Position numbers and translations under genes: made by a program
Shown here: positions 41,387 to 46,168 of the stretch, in pieces
Numbering within the stretch: position 1 is the first letter of the stretch
Layout: the number at the start of each line of letters is the position of its first letter
The notes under the pieces: generated by a model
The model's database searches: none
Told to the model about the DNA's origin: nothing
The model's input: the letters and a program-made list of their open reading frames with translations, nothing else
DNA from: CAYGBW01 sp964348185
Lineage (GTDB): Bacteria; Desulfobacterota; BSN033; WVXP01
Assembly: GCA_964348185.1 (NCBI GenBank)
Contig: CAYGBW010000174.1
Coordinates: forward strand, 1-46,168
Direction: 5' to 3'
DNA: 46,168 bases

Positions 41387-42412
41387 TTACTTCCGGGGCC
41401 AAAGTCCGAGCTCCTGATAATACTTCAGGGCGCCGGGGTGGACCTCTTTCTCACTTTCCACCGGGAGTAGCTCCACCATGACCTCCGGCGTCAGGTTTGC
41501 ATTCGCCGGATAGGCCTGCCGATATTCATCCAGGTGCTCCACAAGGGTCTCGGTGATACGATAGATAAGGTCCTTATCCGCGCTTCTCTGACAGACAAGC
41601 GCAGTGGTCAGAATCCCCCAGCCAACAAAAGGTTCTTCGTTGCCCGGCAGTCTCCCTGCGGGGATGGCAAGCACCTTGTGGGATAGGCCGGTCTTAGCGA
41701 TAGCCTGTTCAAGGGTTTTGCGATCCAGGCTGAGGGCACGGACCTTCTCTTTCTTTGAACTCACCAGTTCCTGCAACAGAAAAATTGGCCCCCAGCCATC
41801 TTTGAAGTGGGTCATCAGTAAAGCAGCAGCATCCAGCTGTCGGTTCGCCAGCGCATCATAGAACTCCCCAGGTCCCATTCGACGGATGTCCATGGTCTCC
41901 CAGAGTCCAGCCAGCCTGAGGTACTGTTCGTAAATCCCGTTAGAACCGGCTGAAGGCCCTGGCATTATTGAAAGGCTCTTGCCTTTGAGGTCAGCGACAG
42001 TCCTGATTCTTGGATCCACGGTGACGATGCCCATGAAGGATTCTTGCATCCCAGCAATCCATCGCATCTCGGTATGTGTCTCTTTCCACGGTGGCAGCTT
42101 TCTCATGGCGGCCCAGTAGTCTGTATCCGTAAGGGTGAAAAGGACTTGGTTTGGATTCCTCTCTTCGGCCATCACAATGTTCGCCTCTGAGCCAGCCGTC
42201 TCGACTACTGAGGCACGCATGCCTGGATAACGCTTGTTCAGGACGTCAGCCACGGCAACCATGGCCGAGTAGTTGGGCAAACCAAAAGTCCCCCCAAGGA
42301 TTTCCATGTCCACCCTTTCGGCCGCTTGTGCACCGTGACCGAATGCGACCATACTGAGTATCATCAATACCACTAAACTAAAAAGGACGATCTTATGATG
42401 GATACGCTTCAT
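41387..42412 (-). CDS. TAXI family TRAP transporter solute-binding protein
   Basis: A 341-aa periplasmic binding protein. It has an N-terminal signal (about 1-30, ending GAQAAE), the TAXI start MEILGGTFGLPNYSAMVAVADVLNKRYPGMRASVVETAGSEANIVM and the FTLTDTDYWAA segment, matching the TAXI (TRAP-associated extracytoplasmic immunogenic) family. It binds a carboxylate-type solute; the identity is unknown. It precedes the fused permease, its required partner, and follows the molybdenum hydroxylase genes with a gap of 125 bp. Confidence 0.92.
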   Translation of the reverse strand: MKRIHHKIVLFSLVVLMILSMVAFGHGAQAAERVDMEILGGTFGLPNYSAMVAVADVLNKRYPGMRASVVETAGSEANIVMAEERNPNQVLFTLTDTDYWAAMRKLPPWKETHTEMRWIAGMQESFMGIVTVDPRIRTVADLKGKSLSIMPGPSAGSNGIYEQYLRLAGLWETMDIRRMGPGEFYDALANRQLDAAALLMTHFKDGWGPIFLLQELVSSKKEKVRALSLDRKTLEQAIAKTGLSHKVLAIPAGRLPGNEEPFVGWGILTTALVCQRSADKDLIYRITETLVEHLDEYRQAYPANANLTPEVMVELLPVESEKEVHPGALKYYQELGLWPRK

Positions 42413-42537
42413 TTGACTTCCTCCTTACAAGGTTTTCAGGTTAGACGCTCCCTTCAGATTGGGTTCCGATGAATCACGAATCCCATATACACCCCCTTCC
42501 GGCTCGTTTTTGGTCTTCCTGGATTGTGCTTGAAGCG

Positions 42538-44787
42538 TTATGAGCCTCTGTCTTTTTTCAGCGCCCAATATATCTTTTCCGGCGTCACCGGCAGATCTGC
42601 AAAGAAGTGTCCTGTGGCGCGGTTTATCGCGTTTACGATGGCGGGCGTCGTTGAGACCGTGGCATGCTCGCCCACCCCCTTGGCGCCGTATGGGCCCGTT
42701 GGATAGGGCTCTTCAACGATGCAGGCCTTCACCTCGGGAATATCCATTGCCGTGGGGATCAGATACTCCGCAAGGGACGGGGTCTGCGTGACGCCCCTTT
42801 CCGTTACGAACTCCTCACTCGTCGCCCACCCCAGGGATTGGACGCTACCCCCGATCAACTGGCCCCGGACACCGTCCGGGTTGATCGCGCGACCGGTGTC
42901 GTGGCTGTTCACCAACTGGTTCACGTACACGGTCCCTGTTTTCCCATCGACTTCCACATCGGCCACCGTGGCCATGAAGGTGTGTCCGATCAGGGCGTGC
43001 GTGGCTTTGAACCAAGACTCCTCCCGCAAATTGATGCCCCCGTAGTAGCACTTTTTTGCCACCGCGCCCAGGGAGATCTGCCTCCCCTTCTCAGGTGAAA
43101 CAATCTCTCCGTCCCGAAAGACCAGGACCTCTGGATCCTCCTCCAGCAGTTCACCCGCCTTGGCGGCAACCCGGGCTTTCAGTTTTCTCGATGCCAGGAG
43201 CAACGCATTCCCAGAGACGTACGTCTGGCGAGAGGCTGTTGTGGGCCCCGACTTCTGCGCGATATCCGTATCCCCGAGGACGACGGATACCTGGGCTGCG
43301 GGCAACCCAAACTCTTCCATCGCAATCTGGGTCAGGACGTTCGTGATCCCTTGACCCATCTCAACAGCCGTCGAGTAGACCTTCACCGTCCCGTCACTCA
43401 TCAGTTGGACGCCCACCCCTGCGCCCAACAACCCGAGAGAGGGAAGGGAAGCCATGTCAAACATGGGCATGGCACACGCAACCCCCCTGCTGGAAGCACG
43501 CAAGGGATCGGTGGACTTTCTCACAGGTCCGGCCGTTTCCAAGGCCCTCTCTAGAACCTTGGGCATGCTCACTGGGGAATCGAGGTTCACGAGCCTCGAC
43601 CCCACCGGGTCACCCTGCTTGAGGAAATTCCTCCTTCGCAGCTCGATGGGGTCCATATTTAGGGCCTCTGCCAGGCGATCCATTGCGACCTCTCGCGCAA
43701 AGGTGCTCTGGGGCGCCCCGTAGCCCCGAGCGGCGCCCCCCACCGGGTTGTTTGTATACACGGCCTTTCCAACAAGGTTCAGGTGCGGGATGCAATAGGG
43801 CCCTGAAGAATTGTGAATCGACACGGTGATCACAACGGGGGATCTTCCGGAATAGGCTCCAGCATCTGAGAAGATCTCCCCTTCAAAGGCCTGTAGTTTT
43901 CCATCGCGGGTCGCTCCCAGCTTCACCCGCATCTTCATGGGATGCCGTTTCACCGATGAGACGAACGATTCTTCACGGGTATAGACCATCTTTACCGGTC
44001 TTTGTAGCTTTTGGACCGCAAGAACAACATAGCCCTGAAGGCTGATGTCGTCCTTTCCCCCAAATCCGCCCCCCAAAAGCGTCCCAACGACCCGGAGCTG
44101 ACTCATCGGAATGCCAACCGCCTGGGCGATATCCGCGGCAAAGTAATGGGGGTCTTGAAGGGAAGAATAGAGCACGATCTGGCCCTGGTTGTCGATCGTC
44201 CCGACCCCTGCCTCGGGTTCGATATAGGCGTGTTCCTGTCGTGAGGTCGAGAACCATTCCTCAATGATCACATCGGATTGACGAAACCCCTTTTCCACTT
44301 CCCCCATGACGATTTCGTGGGTTCCACAGATATTTCCGGGGGCATCAGGATGAATCAGGGGAGCGTCAGTCCGGATCGCGTCCTCAATCGAAAAAACACC
44401 AGGGAGATCCTCATAGTCCACCCGGATCAGCTCAACGGCCCTCTGGGCGATCTCTTCGCCCTCAGCCACGACAACGGCCAGGGCGTCTCCGGAGAAACGG
44501 GCCACCCCTCCCACAGGAACCAGGATCGGTTGATGGGGTTTGGTTGCACCGAACCCGTTGGAGCCTTCGATGTCCTGGGCGGCAAAGATGCGGACCACTC
44601 CCTCCAGCTGCTCGGCGGCTGAGAGATCGATTGATCGGATGCGTGCATGGGGCTTCTCGCTGAAGAACGCCTTGCCATACACCATACCAGGCAAAGAGAG
44701 ATCTCCAGCGTATTGGGTCTTCCCCACTGCCTTGTCAAAGGCATCGACCCGCAGCACCTTTTGGCCAATCGCTCCTGAGGACGCCAT
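42538..44787 (-). CDS. Xanthine dehydrogenase-family molybdopterin-binding subunit
   Basis: A 749-aa large subunit of a molybdenum hydroxylase. It has the substrate-domain start KVLRVDAFDKAVGKTQYAGDL, GGGFGGKDD, RGYGAPQ and the active-site Glu in GAKGVGEHATVSTTPAI. The VGAMGQG-like motif appears as VEMGQGITNVLTQIA. It hydroxylates an aldehyde, N-heterocycle or aromatic CoA ester using water, electrons passing to the FeS and FAD subunits. The substrate is unknown. It ends the three-gene set and is 18 bp downstream of the FeS gene. Confidence 0.92.
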   Translation of the reverse strand: MASSGAIGQKVLRVDAFDKAVGKTQYAGDLSLPGMVYGKAFFSEKPHARIRSIDLSAAEQLEGVVRIFAAQDIEGSNGFGATKPHQPILVPVGGVARFSGDALAVVVAEGEEIAQRAVELIRVDYEDLPGVFSIEDAIRTDAPLIHPDAPGNICGTHEIVMGEVEKGFRQSDVIIEEWFSTSRQEHAYIEPEAGVGTIDNQGQIVLYSSLQDPHYFAADIAQAVGIPMSQLRVVGTLLGGGFGGKDDISLQGYVVLAVQKLQRPVKMVYTREESFVSSVKRHPMKMRVKLGATRDGKLQAFEGEIFSDAGAYSGRSPVVITVSIHNSSGPYCIPHLNLVGKAVYTNNPVGGAARGYGAPQSTFAREVAMDRLAEALNMDPIELRRRNFLKQGDPVGSRLVNLDSPVSMPKVLERALETAGPVRKSTDPLRASSRGVACAMPMFDMASLPSLGLLGAGVGVQLMSDGTVKVYSTAVEMGQGITNVLTQIAMEEFGLPAAQVSVVLGDTDIAQKSGPTTASRQTYVSGNALLLASRKLKARVAAKAGELLEEDPEVLVFRDGEIVSPEKGRQISLGAVAKKCYYGGINLREESWFKATHALIGHTFMATVADVEVDGKTGTVYVNQLVNSHDTGRAINPDGVRGQLIGGSVQSLGWATSEEFVTERGVTQTPSLAEYLIPTAMDIPEVKACIVEEPYPTGPYGAKGVGEHATVSTTPAIVNAINRATGHFFADLPVTPEKIYWALKKDRGS

Positions 44788-44804
44788 TCCTGCTCCTTGG
44801 GGGC

Positions 44805-45260
44805 CTATAGTGATTTGATGGCCTCAATGATTTGAACATACCCGGTACACCGGCAGAGGTTTCCTGAGAGGGCCTGTTTGATCTCCTCCTCTGAGGGGTG
44901 AGGCCGGCTGTCAACCAGGGCTTTGGTCGAGAGAATCATTCCCGGGGTGCAATACCCGCACTGAATGGCCCCATGCTCGATAAAGGCCCGCTGAATGGGA
45001 TGGAGTTCCTCTCCCCCAAGTCCCTCAATGGTCAGGACCTCCCTTTCGTCTGCCTGAACCGCCAGGACCAGGCAGCTATTGACCGGGCTGTTATCCAAAA
45101 GTACCGTGCATGCCCCACAGTCTCCTTTCCCGCACCCCTTCTTTGTGCCCGTTAGGCTCAACCGGTCGCGCAGAACATCCACGAGAAGATCCGACCCCCC
45201 CACCTCCAGGGCGTCCCACTCCCCATTGACCTTTATGCGGATATGACGCCTCTTCCCCAT
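44805..45260 (-). CDS. Molybdenum hydroxylase [2Fe-2S] subunit
   Basis: A 151-aa small subunit with the plant-type ferredoxin cluster GCGKGDCGACTVLLD...C and the second cluster CGYCTPG...CRCTGY. All eight ligating cysteines are seen. It relays electrons from the molybdenum site to FAD. It starts 4 bp after the FAD gene and precedes the large subunit by 18 bp. Confidence 0.93.
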   Translation of the reverse strand: MGKRRHIRIKVNGEWDALEVGGSDLLVDVLRDRLSLTGTKKGCGKGDCGACTVLLDNSPVNSCLVLAVQADEREVLTIEGLGGEELHPIQRAFIEHGAIQCGYCTPGMILSTKALVDSRPHPSEEEIKQALSGNLCRCTGYVQIIEAIKSL

Positions 45261-45264
45261 TTTC

Positions 45265-46125
45265 TCATGAGCCCCGTTTCAAGATCTCCACAAGCCCCCG
45301 CGCCACCCACTCCTCGACCATGGCCCGCCGATACGCGGCCGAAGCCCTGATGTCTGAAATGGGTGAACACTCTGAAGCCGCCGCCCGAGCGGCTTTCGCC
45401 GCGAGTTCCTCATTCACCCGTTGACCCGAGAGCAAACCCTCAGCCTTCCTGGCCCGCAGGACCGTAGGAGCCACGGCACCCAAGGCAATGCGGACCGATT
45501 CCCATCTTCCAGCCATCCCATCGGATTTGGCCATAATCGCAACACTGATCACCGAAATGGCCAGGGCGTTTCTCCGCCCCAACTTGAAAAAGAAGCCCTT
45601 CTCACGGGATTCCGGTCTTCTGAAGGAGACCTCCGTGAGTAATTCGCCATGCTTGAGCCGGGCCTGACCCGGCCCGTCCATGAAATCCTCCAAAAGGACG
45701 CTCCGCCTTCCCGCCGTGTTCTGAAGGGTGACCTCAGCCCCAAGGGCTATAAGCGCGACCACACTGTCTGCCGCAGGAGAGGCGGTGACGATATTGCCGC
45801 CGAGGGTCGCCCGGTTTCTGATCTGGGGCCCTCCAAGGCTCAAAGCCGCTTGAGACAATACAGGGGCCTGGGATTGAATAACATCGGACTGTCCTATGCT
45901 CGTCATGGTCAGGCATGAACCGATCTTGACCCGACCATCCTGCTGCCTCAATATCCGTAGTTCCTCAAGGAAACCAATGTCCACAACAGCCTGAGGCTTT
46001 ATCTCCCTTGCCCGGACATCGACGAGAAGACCGGTCCCCCCGGCAATGGGCCAGACCTCTTTCGGCTGGACCCATTCCAAGGCTTCCTTCAAGTCTTTGG
46101 GTCTTAAGTAATCAAAAGCGATCAT
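45265..46125 (-). CDS. Molybdenum hydroxylase FAD-binding subunit
   Basis: A 286-aa medium subunit of the CO dehydrogenase/xanthine dehydrogenase type. It has the FAD loops AGGTGLLVD (about 29) and RNRATLGGNIVTASPAAD (about 107), and the C-terminal CODH-type domain from about 180. It accepts electrons from the FeS subunit and passes them to NAD(P) or another acceptor. First of the three subunit genes seen; an upstream promoter or gene may lie beyond the right edge. The last 43 bases of the window show nothing identifiable. Confidence 0.93.
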   Translation of the reverse strand: MIAFDYLRPKDLKEALEWVQPKEVWPIAGGTGLLVDVRAREIKPQAVVDIGFLEELRILRQQDGRVKIGSCLTMTSIGQSDVIQSQAPVLSQAALSLGGPQIRNRATLGGNIVTASPAADSVVALIALGAEVTLQNTAGRRSVLLEDFMDGPGQARLKHGELLTEVSFRRPESREKGFFFKLGRRNALAISVISVAIMAKSDGMAGRWESVRIALGAVAPTVLRARKAEGLLSGQRVNEELAAKAARAAASECSPISDIRASAAYRRAMVEEWVARGLVEILKRGS

Positions 46126-46168
46126 GTCCTATGTCCCATACCGATTTGAGCTCCCCCACCCTCCCCCC

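Overview
The window looks like chromosome from an anaerobic, GC-rich, selenium-using bacterium. Gene content (branched-chain amino-acid ABC and TAXI-TRAP uptake systems, a rhodanese-ferritin fusion, an ArsS-type radical SAM selenoprotein, ResB, HU, a molybdenum hydroxylase) suggests Desulfobacterota or a related uncultured lineage; this assignment is inferred from gene content only. There are no rRNA or tRNA genes, CRISPR arrays or recognisable transposases.

The most important result is that three genes are interrupted by an in-frame TGA exactly where the family has its functional cysteine. In each case a short hairpin begins 10-14 nt after the TGA, as expected of a bacterial SECIS element. 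They are a DsbA-family oxidoreductase (1627-2226, Sec13), the ArsS-type radical SAM protein (3941-4954, Sec331) and a rhodanese-ferritin fusion (13571-14407, Sec74). Two of the hairpins present the loop GGUC, the same loop as the E. coli fdhF SECIS. A flavoprotein of the kind often fused to or found near selenophosphate synthetase lies at 14772-15923. Ordinary gene calling would truncate or miss all three selenoproteins.

Layout. 1-1215: partial O-antigen ligase/polymerase running off the left edge. 1627-2226: DsbA-like selenoprotein. 2306-9066 (minus): an arsenosugar/selenium-type cluster with a dihydrolipoamide dehydrogenase/mercuric reductase-like enzyme, a truncated Tat-exported molybdopterin protein, glucose-6-phosphate dehydrogenase, an AhpD-like protein, ArsS, 6-phosphogluconolactonase and a glycosyltransferase. 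9592-12592: TVP38/TMEM64 membrane protein and a DUF255 thioredoxin-domain protein. 13018-21638: Hsp20, the rhodanese-ferritin selenoprotein, the SelD-associated flavoprotein, a hotdog thioesterase, a JAMM protease, a histone-deacetylase-like hydrolase, HU, PurQ and ResB. Two copies of a ~350-bp non-coding repeat flank the middle of this block.

22170-46125 is a catabolic and transport region. A zinc alcohol dehydrogenase is divergent from a plus-strand run of a DapA-like aldolase, a Tm-1-like/UPF0261 protein, an SDR and a D-2-hydroxyacid dehydrogenase. These are followed by a cupin, a patatin, an MFS transporter and a thioredoxin-CcdA-like lipoprotein. A long minus-strand run then reads from the right edge: a three-subunit molybdenum hydroxylase, TAXI-TRAP uptake genes, an amidohydrolase, an M20 peptidase and a complete Liv ABC transporter. 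The likely logic is uptake of organic acids or amides, hydroxylation, amide hydrolysis, then dehydrogenase and aldolase steps; the substrate cannot be read from the sequence. No transcription factor is visible.
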